A stretch of DNA of 64,000 nucleotides from Strigops habroptila (GCF_004027225.2 NC_044277.2:37745812-37809811); one strand, 5' to 3'. Shown: positions 27,601 to 39,553, numbered from the stretch's first letter. Translations and numbers: made by a program. Notes: generated from the sequence alone by a model not told the origin.

Positions 27601-29362
27601 GCTCACACAAAACATTGTCATTTTTCAATGGGGCCAAGATCAGACCCAGTATGATCCATAGTCTCTACAAGATGTTAGATCGAGGTGAGTAGAAAGGAAT
27701 GAACAGTGCCATAGCCTCTCTCCCTTCTCTTTCCACATCTATCAAGCAAAGCTTGTTTGATGTGGGTGGAAACAAGTATTCTTTGTAAAGAGCTGGCACA
27801 ATTTACCCTCATTAGCAGAGCATGTCCACTTTGATTTGCCAGTCTTGTAGCACCTCATCTTAAACACCACGCTGCGGGGATTTTGTAGAGTGTCTGGGAT
27901 TTTAACTATGAAAGGAGAAGTTTTTCTTGTAAACTCCTGCAGCTTCCTGGGCTTGATGCACTGCATTGCCTGGCATGGACTTCACTTTCACCTTGACACT
28001 GAAAAAGCACTAGCCCTCTTGTCACAGAACAACTTGCTTCCTTGCCCTACACTAGCAAAGAAGCTCTGTAATAAACAAGTACTTCCACACTTTTAGTTGT
28101 TATTTGCAAGTTGACAAAGCTGTGTGCCAGTGACTGTGCCAAAAGCTCAGCCCCAGAGACGCTAAAAGCTTTGTAGATGCTTTGATTTAGTGCCATCAGT
28201 CTTATTGCTGCAGGCCTTCTACTTACTGCTAATGTAGACAGTCCAGTAAAAGTCCCAAGAAACTATAAATGATGCCTTTCAACCTAAAAAGTATTTTCTG
28301 CCTCCCTGAGTTCCAAGAAGGGATCTGCCAAAGTGAAAAACATTCAAGGGCTCACGAGGAGCCAGCCCTTTCATATGACAAGGTATCTCTGAAATGAACT
28401 GTGGTTTAATCAAAGTATATAGGCAGCCAAATCTCATGGAGCATGAGATTTTCAGCAAAGAGCCCTGCTGGCTCCTTCAAAATAATGCCAGCCCAAGCAC
28501 GTCAGGTAGAATTGATGGAGTGGGGCCATCTTCTGCAAGAAGGGAACACCTGGTGCTTGAATGTATGTTAACATACCCAAGATAGCTTTTCAGTGCCCAA
28601 ATAAGATTTTAAGTGCTAAGCAGGAGCAATAACAATAGAATTAAGGAGAATTTCAGTTCACTATGAGAAATACTGACCCACAGCTGGAAGCTCAACCCAA
28701 GCAATTTCAGAGGAAGTGCTCACAGGCAGTTGAGCAGTTTGGGATGCAGCACAGCAGCATAAATAGCAGAGGACCTTTTCTGCTTACCTGACAGTTGTCT
28801 TGTTCCCTGAAACCTTCACAATAATCCTTAAGTATTGCACTGTCTCCTGGAGCTCTTCCTTTGCCCCTTTTCCAGCTGAAGAGAGGCTGACCTTATCTGC
28901 TTTGCTGATGCAGATACAACAAAGCACACTATGCTACTAACTCACTCCCTTCCTGTGGAACAAATATTAGGAAGCAGCTGAAGAGATATTTAAGACTCCC
29001 GTGCTTCAGTGCAAACCAGAAAATGCCTGTTCTCAGACTCAAACAGGAGGGTGGAGATTGTGAAATACAAAATCTTATAGGAAAAAAACCCAACACAAAA
29101 ACAGGCTTATAACAAAGTCTTCTTTTCAGTGAAGAAGTCTTCTGTGATGCCTTCTTTCCTCCCTTCTTTAAATAAATCTGCTGTATATGGATGTGTTGCA
29201 AGACATTGATAAAATATTACAGCCACTGGCTAATTTACAGCATGGTAATGTGGGGCACTTGGGGCAAAGATTTCATATTCAGTCTGTGAAAGGACTTTTA
29301 TTTTTAATGGCAGCTGTTTGAAGTTGTTCAGTGGCTTGGAAACTTACCAGTCCCTTTGCACT

Positions 29363-29419
29363 TCTGAGTCTGAACATTTCTGAGTCCGAACATTTCTGAG
29401 TCCGAACATTTCTGAGTCC
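29363..29419. repeat. 16-bp minisatellite, about 3.5 units
   Basis: The unit TCTGAGTCCGAACATT is repeated three times head to tail, followed by half a unit (TCTGAGTC). The first copy differs by one base (GAGTCTG instead of GAGTCCG). The near-identity of units suggests a recent slippage expansion. Confidence 0.95.
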
Positions 29420-31503
29420 ATGTAAAATCTCAGGTTTAGAGGTTGAGGATACAGAGGTAAATTCCTTCACTGATTCTTTTTACAACACACCTAATCCAAG
29501 GCAGGTATTACTACATTATTTTTGATGATATTATCACCCTGGAAGAACACTAATTCAAGAAATCAGAGTTCCATGTTTCTACCCCAAACATTTAAATTAG
29601 AACAAAATCACTTGCATCTTCCTAGTTATCTACATTGAAACATGATTAATGAATGGTAAAATCTAAATCTGAATGGAGACATCTCCTGTTCCTAGGTTCC
29701 AATTGAACCATTTTGAATTGCAAAGAGATGTGAGCTGAGTCCTTCTAGCAGCATTACAGTTTTATCTCACGTTGTCCTCTATGATTTAATGCCTGGTCTC
29801 CCTTTAAATACTTGCTCCTTCATAATTATTATCTGCGTCTGACCACTGGACTTTGAAACTGCAAACCGCTTTCTGTATCTTTTGCTTCCTGCTGTATACA
29901 CTTTGAAATCATACAGTTTGTTTTCTATCACTAAGATTACAAGTGACATGACTTGAGAGGAAAAATGTAGAAAAAATGGAATGAAAATAAGGAGCTCTTT
30001 AATTGCTATAAAATGTGACAACAAAGTGTCACAAATCTGCAACTGAAAAAAAAGAGCAGCTGTACTTAGAATCTAGTGCTCATTCAGTGGTGAATAGCAA
30101 AAATAATTGGAGATAAAAACTGTAATATGTGGATAAAGGAGTAAACAAGCATTGAGATGAAGTAGAAATTTTGGACTATAAAAATATTAATGAACACTTC
30201 AGGGAAAAATCAATAACTGCGTTTCCCACAAAAAAGTAACAACTTTTAAACTCCATGAGTAATAAAGAAATGCAAAGTCAATTACTGGCTGAGACTGTGC
30301 ATGTGTTAATGATGATTGATAACGAAACAAAATATTCATAAACATTTTTGGGCTTATATGTTTGTAGAGGAGTCTGGTCTTCTTACATCACTTCTGGGCA
30401 AAGAATTTGGCAGTTTATTAATATATAAATGCCATTATACAATATCAGAAAACTTAGAATTTTTAAATCTATTTTAAACCTATGTACTCACACCCTTGAG
30501 TTCTACAAGAACTGGCTGAACAGATCTTCAGGTTTTTTCTGTAAATTTTTAACAGGAAATCCAGGACTTAAAGATTTTTAACATTATGTAAATACTAAAG
30601 AAAAAAGAGAGAAATGAGATGATCTAGGTAATTGCTGACTGGTTAGCCTGAAAACAGTTCCAGGAAAAATATCGATATGGGATTACAGTCATAAAAGCTT
30701 GATGGAGAGGAATATAATTAATGCTAGTGTCAATAGTTTTACTGAAAGTATATCTTGTCAAACAAACATATATAATTAGATTACATATTTTTATGAGGCA
30801 TAGGATTTACTGATGTTCAAGATTCTGATTAAAACTGAATACTAGGACTCATTGAAATGAATGGCATTTTAAGTCAACTAAATGTAAGACGATAATGCAG
30901 GCTGTGTCCACATTCTGTAGACGGGCTCCTGGATACCCTGACTCAGAAAGAAGATTTAATGTTTGTACTAAACCACAGCAGAACAAGAGCTCCAATGTCT
31001 GATTCAGCAGCAAAAAAAGACTAATGGGAATTGTCGATGTGCAGATAAAAAAGAAATGAGTGAGAACACAGAGGTGAAAACAAGGGCTACACAGCTGGTG
31101 TCTGTATTTTGAATGTGGAAAATGGGAATATGTGCAGAAAAAAGCTAAAACCAAGATATCCTCTAGAAAGTGTTAATGAGCTTCTCTCCTTTAGACCACA
31201 CAGGGGTGACCAGACTAAAGCGGGTGATTACGTTAGAGAGAAAAGACAAAGCAATAAAGGCTCTTCTGTCACGGCAAACAGGCATAATGTGAACCAGTGG
31301 CTGGAAGTTAAAGCCAGATAAATTCAAATTAGAACTGGGTACCCATTAGTTAACCCTGAAGGGGATTAACCACTGGAACAAACTGTGAAAATAATGAAAT
31401 CTTCATTTCTTGATGTCTTGCATGTTATGCATTTCTGGAAAATGTGCTATGGCAAAACACAAGTTATTATTTATTGATAGCCAAATAATTAATACATGAG
31501 TAA

Positions 31504-32165
31504 AATCATAGAATGGTTATGGTTGGGAAGTACCTTAAGATCATCTAGTTCCAACCCCCTGCCATGGGCATGGACACCTCACTCTAGACCATGTCACGCA
31601 AGGCTCTGTCCAGCCTGGCCTTGAACACCGCTAGGGATGTAGCATTCACAACTTCCTTGGGCAACCCATTCCAGTGCCTCACCACCCTCACTGTAAAGAA
31701 CTTCTTCCTTATATCTAACCTAAACTTCCCCTGTTTAAGTTTGAACCCATTACCCCTTGTCCTACCACTACAGTCCCTGATGAAGAGTCCCCTTCGGATA
31801 CTGGAAGGCTGCTCTGAGGTCTCCACGCAGCCTTCTCTTCTCCAGGCTGAACAGCCCCAACTTTCTCAGCCTGTCTTCATACGGGAGGTGCTCCAGCCCC
31901 CTGACCATCCTCGTGGCCCTCCTCTGGACTCGCTCCAACAGCTCCGTGTCCTTTTCGCGTTGAGGACACCAGAACTGTACACAATACTCCAAGTGAGGTC
32001 TCATGAGAGCAGAGTAGAGGGGCAGGATCACCTCCTTCGACCTGCTGGTCACGTTCCTTTTGATACAGCCCAGGACATGGTTGGTTTCTGGGCTGCAAGC
32101 GCACACTGAAGCCGGCTCATGTTCAGTTTCTCATCAACCAACACCCCCAAGTCCTTCTCCGCAGG
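31504..32165 (-). mobile_element. CR1 LINE 3' fragment, antisense
   Basis: Read on the minus strand, this encodes the CR1 reverse transcriptase C-terminus ('[38 protein letters not shown]...[16 protein letters not shown]...[18 protein letters not shown]') and the 3' segment ([26 protein letters not shown]). It ends at the low-coordinate side with AATCATAGAATGG, the reverse complement of a CR1 terminal repeat. Much of the frame is intact compared with the other copies, suggesting a younger insertion, though it is strongly 5'-truncated and dead. Confidence 0.94.
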
Positions 32166-35100
32166 AGTAACTATGTGAAATGTAATAGCTTGTGGTATAG
32201 GAAGCCAGACTGCCCTCTGAACGTGTAATTTTATAACTTTACCAGAACGGGGCACGTGAGCACTTTGTGGATGTTTACACATTGATAAGCAAAACTTAGT
32301 AGAATGAATAAAGAACTGACTGTCCTTTTACCATTGTTTTACAGACTCAAATATGTTGTTATTCCCTTGCCACTTGATCCTGATCTGTGCTTCTCATTTC
32401 TCACGAGCTTCCCAGATGAAAAGCCAACAAACACCTTTAAGCCAAGACCTGCTTATGCTCTTCTAGTGAAAAACTGCTGAGGCTCATTATTTAGCTCATT
32501 CTCTCCTTTTATTTTAAACAGTAGAAGATATTACATCTTTCCCTGATTCAGTGCTTCTTTCTTAAACATTTAATTTTCAAGGAGTGGATTTAACATCTAT
32601 CGGTTCAACTTACAGTCACTTAATTTCAATAGGTATTACATGAAACTCATAATCCTTCAGGAATCTCATCTAATGTTAAAGATCTGAAATTATTACAGCT
32701 AGGTAAACAAATCTTTATCGTCTTCTTATTGCAGATTTTTCCTCTGAGCTTCCCATCTTCTTCCTTGAATTTGGTCTGGGTGTATCTTTAGTTCTGCTTC
32801 CTTCCTAAAGAAATAAAGAAATATTTACATAGGATTTTTGCCATGTCAGGGCTCTTGATTATCACTTGCATTCTGTGCTTCAGAGACAATCTATTTCATC
32901 CTTTATCTCTCTTTTCCTTTTAGCTTACTAGGGGAAAAGAATGTCACTTCCCTTCTACTCTTCTATTGTCTGCAGGATTTCACTTTACTTTTGTACTTAC
33001 TTTACTTCATCAGCAATTCCTGTTGCCTTTGCCACTTTTCATAGTTCTTTACAGATATTTTTTTCCAGTGCTAGTACTTGTCAAGGCAAAGAAAAGCTCC
33101 AGGAGACTACACTAGATTATTCTCCAATTTTCACTGGATTATTCTCTATTTTTTTTAGTGTGCCCTTAATTACACTGTATTTTTTATTATTTCTTCACTT
33201 CCCTCATGACTGTGGTATTTTTAGCCCTTAGAAATGGCTTTCCATTCCTCGGGTTTTCTTTAAAGAACTTGCAACTGTCCTGCTGTAGTTTTAGTGTCCT
33301 CTAGCTGTATATGTGAATTCATATGGGCAGCCGTAATAGTTCTGTTTTACACATTTGAACTCTGGAAGAATACATGCCAATTATGCCCATCAGTTTAGAA
33401 ATATTAGCCTGTTCCCCTTTTCTTTTCCCTTCATCTCCTGTGCACTCTTACAGATGCAATGTTGCACATAAGAGTTTTGTATCTGTACTGTAGAAAAACT
33501 TGTGCATACACTTTCAGATCAACGTGTTGATCTTGCAATTCCTCCCCCAAACATGTATATTGTAAAGTGAAATGTGTGAAGTATGCGCAGCACCAACCTG
33601 CTCTCCTATTAGCTGGCAACAGCAAGAAGCACAAATTTACACTTACAGACCATAAACCACACAAAGCCACTGAAACCACCCTTTAGTAGAGATGTAAAGG
33701 GAAATTGGGATCCAGCTGACATATTTTGCAGTGTTTGCAGGACGGCATTTACCAATGTAAACCTCACTTGCAAATATACAGTGTCCTTAACTGTAAATGG
33801 TTTCTCTCTACTATAAATGGTCCCTTTATTGAAACTGGTCTCTCTTTACCTTCTCATTTTGGACTATTTATACTACTCAACCATCCATTTCCTTTTTGTA
33901 CCACATTACTTCAGCCGCACAAAAAAAATGGTAGGCAAATAATATTATTCCGGGAATACTGGAATATTATTCCTTGTAAAGAACTAGTTCCTTTTAAAAT
34001 GTGCAGAAAGATTTTCAATTTTGTTACTTGGAAACCTGTGTTTTAATGGTCTCATTCAGAAACTTCCTGCTTACACTTCTAAATCTGGAAAAGAATCAAA
34101 CTTATTTGAGAGAGTAACCTGGCAAGAAATAAAGATAGAAACAGGATCACGTGAGAGGTGATTGCTGGCCAACCTCATAGTCCAACATAGGAAGCAAAAT
34201 AGAAAGCCCTGTTGACTGGAAAAGCTAGATGCTCCTGATCCCTTCCAGTTGCCTGTGTTGCTATATGGACATTGCCTTTTCTTCCAGGACACCCTGGCAA
34301 GAACTGAGATCTGGTTTAAAGAAGCATAAATGGAATCTAAATTGCCCTAAATGGAATACTCTAATACCCCACAGATTATTTCTGTCCTTAAGTCCTGTGT
34401 GCCCTTAACTACTCTGTGCTGGCAGCAAGGTAATAAAGTGAGTAAGAAAGGAAATATTATCATCTCACAGTCTGCATTTCTCATCCCTCTAAGAAATAAC
34501 TCTTAGTTCTGTGGCCTGCAAAGAATCCTGCAGGTCAAAATGTATAGTATAAAATAACTTGTAATTCCTCTTTTTTTTTCCTACAGACTTCTTAGCAACC
34601 TGTACAGTTCTCTGAATTGGAATCTTCCTTTTGGAGTGGTAAAAACAATAAGTACAGTTGTTGAAATGTAACCTCTTAAAAAAATGTTGCTAGTCATTAA
34701 TGACAATTTACACACACAAATTCACAGTGTTTGGATGCAGAATTTTGGTTCAGGCCTGGTTTTCCCAGTATGCACATTTTAAGGTATTTAGGGGAGGCAT
34801 ATTGCCTTTTGAAAAAAAAAACAAAACAGTAACTGTATAAAAAATAATAATTATATCTAGACATAGGAAATACAAGAATAGTTGTTTGCAATCACACCAG
34901 GATTAACTATTATATCAAACATGTTTCAAAAAGCCATTTCTCATTTGACAAAAGGGAATGTCAGAGACTCTGCTGCTTCTGAACTACTGTCCTCTGAGTT
35001 CAAAGAGGAACTGTTAAACCTTGGATCTGTGCCTGGACTTTTTTTCCTGGTATCATGAAAGATGTGACTACTAATCCAAATTAAACAAGAAGTCAGTATG

Positions 35101-37762
35101 CTCCACAGAACTAAAGGCTGAACTGGCATTCAGGAGAGAGGTGCCCTGCTCCTGCTTCTGCTGGTGAGGTGCCATGCCACTTACAGAGGTCATGTTGGCT
35201 GGGCTTCTCCTACTTTTCACCCATCAATTTGATACTAGCTTGAGGGCCATGACTATGCCTCCTCACAGATTTTTCAGCGTACTGAGCCAAGGTAGCAAAC
35301 ACCACAAGCAATGCATTTTTACAGAATAGAGAGTGTATTTATGTGTATTATAGTTATATATTTAATATATTTTCACAATAAAGTCAACTATTGGGAGCTT
35401 CTACACAAACATAAACTTTAGATGTCTGGTGATAAAGTTTCTAAAGATTGATATAAAGTCAGCTTAAGCGAGAGATGGAATACAGAATGGCTGGCATAAA
35501 CCATGTGATCCCCATGAAGAGTGCACTTAATTAAAGAAGAAAGAACTGTAAAGTGGAAGTCGATGCCTTGGGACAACTGTACCAGGTAACATAATGCTGC
35601 AACAGCAAGTGTTTCTCTATGACTGCACAGTACATCAATATGTGTCAAAGGGCAGTGCGTAGGGCGCTGTCAGTCTACTATACATAGGAACAAAACCAGA
35701 CAGACAGAGCACAACACTTTCAAGAATGCCTACATCATTAAAGGAGACAAAATCCCACTGATCTTGAACAAGGCTTAGATCATGCCACGGTCTCCATCTG
35801 ATTGTCTCAATCCTTTTACTTGAAGCTGGGTCCATAAATGAATGAGTTGGTTTGTATAGAGATTGGTCAGGTCAATAAACACATTTGCAGTTGGAGTTAA
35901 ATGTGAGGGCTCTGCCCTGTGCTCCATTTCATTGTGGAGACATACCCTTGAACTCCTTTGATACTTACACACTTCACCATTAAAGGTGGAGGAATCTTCG
36001 GTGGAATCTAATCTGCTGATTAGATCACGCTATGCCTGACAGAAACTATGGAAGAAATAGGATATTTTCACAGAAAACAACTCAGCAGACATATGAGAAT
36101 AAAGAAATGCCAGCCATTCATTAAGACTTTACCTGCTATGCCTAATTTTGCAGAGAGGTATGGAAAGAATTGAAAGGTTAAAAGGAAGGGCAACAAGTAT
36201 AAGTAGCTTAGTTCTTAAGTTCAGTAATGAATGGAAGCCATGAAAACTATGGAAAGCCACGAAAAGTATTTATTGCAAAACAGGAACTCGCAGGTCTGAT
36301 AATGTTGCCCCTCATAAGGATGAAATTCTAGAACAGATGTCCCACAGGAAAGCTACTGCAGGAAAGGACTTAATAGAGGGCATGAATGAAGTAGTGTGCT
36401 TCAAGGAGTAAAGGAATGAACCCAGCCTCCTAGGACTGTTGTTTTTCAAAATGTGAGACTCTGTTTGAAGATGAAAATTAATTTCCAGTCAGATGGACCA
36501 GAATCAGTTATGATTTAGGGGAATGTTTGGTTTTTCCCCATGCAGTTGAGCAATGATTCAAATGGACTGACATTAATAGAAACAACTAGTGTGTATTTAA
36601 GAAGCAATTAGAGGATAGAACTTAACCAATAAAGCCAGTTTGGTATGCGAGACGAGTATGCATACACAACATGATATCTCATGTGACTAATATTCATTCT
36701 AAAAAAATATGAGTTTTCTGTTTGTTCTCATGTCAGGTGCTCATTATATGAGGAAATAAGCCTATTTGCTTTTTTGCTTCAATAAGCTGCACCACAGTTA
36801 TAGTTTGTTTGGGTAGTATATATTCTTTCAGTCATCATTAGTGAAGATAGTAACTAATAATCCTGCAGAAGGAAACCTGTGTTTCTGTTCTGATCCTAAA
36901 AAAAACCCCAACCCAGTACATTCTACTTCTTTTGTCCTATTTTCTTTTCACCTTGCACACAGCTCATGAACCAGTACTCTCTTGTTCCATTAATGAAGTT
37001 CCAGCTCAGTCCTTCCTCTCCTTACATTTCACTTTCACAGTGGTGGTAATTTCTGCTCCCATGTCAGCCCTGCACAGGAATCACAGGTACTATAGTTGCG
37101 TTGGGAAACACCAAAGCACATGAGGTCCACACCTAGATCAAATCTTGTGGATCAACAGCACAGGATCAGGATGTTATCCCCTTGGGATACCAGAATGCAG
37201 GATGGTCTGGTCACTGTCTTTAAGTGGCCAAGGATGGTAAGCAAAGGACACTTCTACTTACCATTATACCAACTGTATTTGACTGCCTCTGATACCCTTC
37301 CTGGCTGCTGTCAGGGACTGCAGACTATCAGTACTGGGTTCCCATTCCCCTTGCTGTCATTGATGCAAATGCTTGGGCCACTGCCTAGGGGATATCTTTC
37401 TTACAGAGATCCCTTCTGTCCTTTTTTCCCTTGACAGAATGAATGTTCTCCAGGTCCATACTCTGCTGCTGGCAAAGGAGAAGGAAAAGTCCTTGCATAT
37501 CCTTGAATTTAGGCATCCTCGTGTTGGGGAGAGACTTTCCTCAAACACTACATCCTGTATATTCTGCAGGAGAAGTTGACGCCACACTCCTGGATGTGGC
37601 CTAAATGAAGAGTCACTGTAAAAAGTGTGGAGGCCATAAGCCTCCACACAGAACAGAAGGGACAGAGCTGAGCTCCCTCGCTTACTCAGTGGCTCCCTTA
37701 TCCTCACCAAGGGCCTCCATCCCTCCATAGACAGAACACAGTTCTACGAGGTGAGGAGGAAC
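32166..37762. other. Gene-free intergenic DNA upstream of CA8
   Basis: About 5.6 kb between two antisense CR1 fragments. No gene, RNA or young repeat was recognised. The segment 37100-37750 has longer ORFs on both strands but no domain, splice or composition signal supporting coding. Upstream regulatory elements for CA8 would be expected in this interval, but none can be pinpointed by eye. Confidence 0.5.
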
Positions 37763-38528
37763 CACAGAATCACTGAATGGCTGAGACTGGAAGGTATTTC
37801 TGGCAATCACCTTGTCCAAATCCCCTGCTCAAGCAGGGCCACCCAGAGCAAGTTCCCCCAGACCGTGTTCAAATGAGTATCTCCAGGTATGAAGACTCTA
37901 CTACACCCCAGGGCAACCAGTGCCAGTGCTTGGTCACTCTTACAGTAGAAAGTGTTTCCTAATGTTCAGAGGGAACCTCCTAGGTTTCAGTTTGTGCCCA
38001 TTGCATCTGGCTCTGCCACTGGGCACCACAGAAAAGAGCCTGGATCCATCCAGATGCAAATCTTCCCTTCAGGTATTTGTACATATTGATATGACCCCAC
38101 AGAGCCTGCTCTTCTCCAGGCTGAGCAGTCCCAGCTCTCCCAGCCTTTCCTTACAGGAGAGATGCTCCAGTCCTTTAACCATCTTCACGGCCCTTGCTGG
38201 ACTTTCTCCAGTAGCTCTACATCTCTCTTGTACTGGAGAATCCAGACCTGGACACAGCACCCCAGTTGTGGCCTCATCAGTGCTGAGCAGAGGGGCAGGA
38301 TCACCTCCCTCCACCTGCTTCATTGCTTTGCCTAATGCAGACCAAGGTACCATTCACCTTCCTTGCAGCTAGGGCACATGGCTGGCTCATGGTCTATTTA
38401 GTGCCCACCAGGACCCACAGGCCCTTCTCTGCCAAGCTGCTTTCCAGCCTGGTGGCCCCCAGCCTGTTCCAGTGCCGGGGCTGTTCCTCCCCAAGGGCAG
38501 AGCTTTGTCCTTCCCCTTGTTGAAGTTG
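37763..38528 (-). mobile_element. CR1 LINE 3' fragment abutting the CA8 CpG island
   Basis: The minus strand encodes the CR1 polymerase C-terminus, including '[14 protein letters not shown]', '[32 protein letters not shown]' and the upstream RT-thumb region near 38400-38528. The 3' end (low-coordinate side, about 37763) begins with a CACAGAATCACTGAATGG-type sequence, a diverged form of the CR1 terminus. The 5'-truncation point falls at about 38528, where CpG-rich CA8 promoter DNA begins. The element is a dead fragment but sits immediately upstream of, or inside, the CA8 promoter region. Confidence 0.9.
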
Positions 38529-38886
38529 CTCCCCGCGGGTGTCCAGACGGCCTGTGCCCCGCTCCAGAGGCAGCGGGAGCTGCGGCACTCACAGGGCGAG
38601 GGGAGCAGCCTGCAAGGGGAGGCGAGGAAGACGCCGGGAGCACAGGGGAGCAGCAGCCCGCGGGGGACACCAGCCTGGGCTGCGGCTCCCGCGGCCGCCC
38701 GGTGCCCTCTTCCCCAGCCGCCACCTTCGTTTACCCCTCGCCCGCCTCACCTCGCCCCACCGCGCCGCTGGGACAGCGACCGGCTCCCGGGCCCGCCCGG
38801 CGCCCCTGACCCGCCGCACGACGACACCCGCCGGCGGGGGGAGGGCCGAGGCACGGCGCGGAGCGGCGGCAGCCCGCCTCGCCCCT

Positions 38887-38903
38887 CACACACACACACA
38901 CAC

Positions 38904-38942
<39 letters not shown>
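38887..38942. repeat. (CA)n microsatellite in the probable CA8 5' leader
   Basis: A 56-bp CA dinucleotide tract, interrupted only by two A-to-G changes (38908 and 38938). It ends 24 bp before the CA8 start codon. Alternating purine-pyrimidine DNA of this length can adopt Z-form and is usually length-polymorphic. Depending on the true transcription start it is either core promoter or 5'UTR. Confidence 0.98.
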
Positions 38943-38966
38943 GGGCTGCTCGCAGGGCGCCCGCCC

Positions 38967-39045
38967 ATGGCTGACAGGAGCCTGATCGAGGGCGACGAGC
39001 CCTTCCCGCGCCGGGAGGAGACTCCAGAGTGGGGCTACGAGGAAG
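38967..39045 (+). CDS. CA8: CA8 exon 1 (coding part): carbonic anhydrase-related protein VIII, N-terminus
   Basis: Encodes residues 1-26 plus the first base of codon 27, reading MADRSLIEGDEPFPRREE then TPEWGYEE. The start was chosen because MAD and the WGYEEG motif match the CA8 N-terminus known from mammals, and because +4 is G; the -3 base is C, so the Kozak context is only moderate. The exon ends at a GGTGAGG donor (phase 1). Mammalian CA8 carries a run of glutamates between the start and WGYEEG. Here that run is reduced to a few acidic residues mixed with Arg and Pro, making the N-terminus about seven residues shorter than human. CA8 is a cytosolic, non-catalytic carbonic anhydrase homologue, abundant in Purkinje cells, that binds the IP3 receptor type 1 and lowers its IP3 affinity. 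The function is family knowledge, not visible here. Confidence 0.93.
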
Positions 39046-39361
39046 GTGAGGAGCGGGCGGCGGCGCCGCTGGGGACAAACTTTCGCCGCGGCCGGTGGAG
39101 GGGAGGAGGAGGTGGCCGTGACAGGGCTTGGGTAGCGGAGCGGAGGGAAAGCGGCCCCCGGCCGCCCCGAGCGGGGAAGCGCCGTCCCGCAGCGGGCGGC
39201 GGGTCCGTAGCTGCCGGCGGGAAGGCAGCGCGGGGCGGCGGAGGAGCAGCCGCGGCTCCCGCGGCGGTGGGCAGCAGCGGGGCGGGCGGTGAGGGCTGGA
39301 GGGTCTGTGCGTCCCGGGAAGCCGCCGGATGTCCCCGTAACAGCTTTCCCTTGTGCCCCAG
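39046..39361 (+). other. CA8: CA8 intron 1 (316 bp)
   Basis: A short, GC-rich intron within the CpG island. The donor is GTGAGG. The acceptor is TTGTGCCCCAG, preceded by a modest pyrimidine tract. Phase 1: the Gly27 codon is split G|GC. It is rich in GGC/GCC triplets and GC-box-like motifs, including one GGGGCGGGCGG near 39278, so it may carry part of the promoter activity. No stop interrupts the exon 1 frame across much of it, a composition effect. Confidence 0.9.
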
Positions 39362-39553
39362 GCGTGGAGTGGGGGCTGATTTTTCCCGATGCTAACGGGG
39401 AGTACCAGTCGCCTATTAACCTGAACTCGAGAGAAGCTAAATATGACCCCTCGCTCCTGGAAGTGCGTTTGTCACCAAACTATGTAGTGTGTCGTGACTG
39501 CGAAGTGATCAACGATGGGCATTCGATTCAGATTGCCCTGAAGTCAAAATCAG
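39362..39553 (+). CDS. CA8: CA8 exon 2
   Basis: Encodes residues 27-91 (both end codons split, phase 1 in and phase 1 out). The sequence starts [20 protein letters not shown] and continues [20 protein letters not shown], then [20 protein letters not shown]. The QSPIN motif is the conserved early beta-strand signature of the alpha-carbonic anhydrase fold. The VVCRDCEV(I/T)NDGH stretch is characteristic of CA8 rather than of the active isoforms. Acceptor CCCCAG|GCGTGG and donor TCAG|GTATGG. Identity to mammalian CA8 is very high, as expected of one of the most conserved carbonic anhydrase relatives. The reading frame stays open well past the donor (to about 39933). Confidence 0.97.

Larger units (their letters stand above)
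23936..31503. other. Gene-free intergenic DNA with simple repeats
   Basis: About 7.6 kb without a recognisable gene. It contains a poly-T run (24673-24693) and a short 16-bp minisatellite (29363-29419), annotated separately. Short ORFs on both strands show no known domain and are interpreted as chance. Confidence 0.5.
38525..39420 (+). promoter_or_regulatory. CA8: CpG island, CA8 promoter and 5' leader
   Basis: The sequence changes abruptly from AT-rich DNA to GC-rich, CpG-dense DNA just upstream of CA8 exon 1. The density continues across exon 1, intron 1 and the start of exon 2. No TATA box is visible, and several GC-box-like GGGCGG/CCGCCC elements occur (for example at about 38961 and 39280). 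This is the usual picture of a TATA-less CpG-island promoter. The transcription start cannot be placed from sequence alone; it should lie upstream of 38967. The (CA)n tract at 38887-38942 is inside this island. Confidence 0.85.

Noticed and set aside
31768..32109. ORFs encoding polymerase-like protein, candidate gene
   Set aside because: The residues match the CR1 LINE reverse transcriptase C-terminus; the element is truncated and dead, so it is a transposon fragment.
37357..37728. 123-codon minus-strand ORF just upstream of the CR1
   Set aside because: No recognisable family, and overlapping ORFs on the other strand suggest composition rather than coding.
38398..39078. Multiple long ORFs on both strands at the CA8 promoter
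   Set aside because: GC-rich island sequence rarely contains stops. Apart from the CA8 frame these show no homology, and the Thr-His or Val-Cys runs come from the CA repeat.
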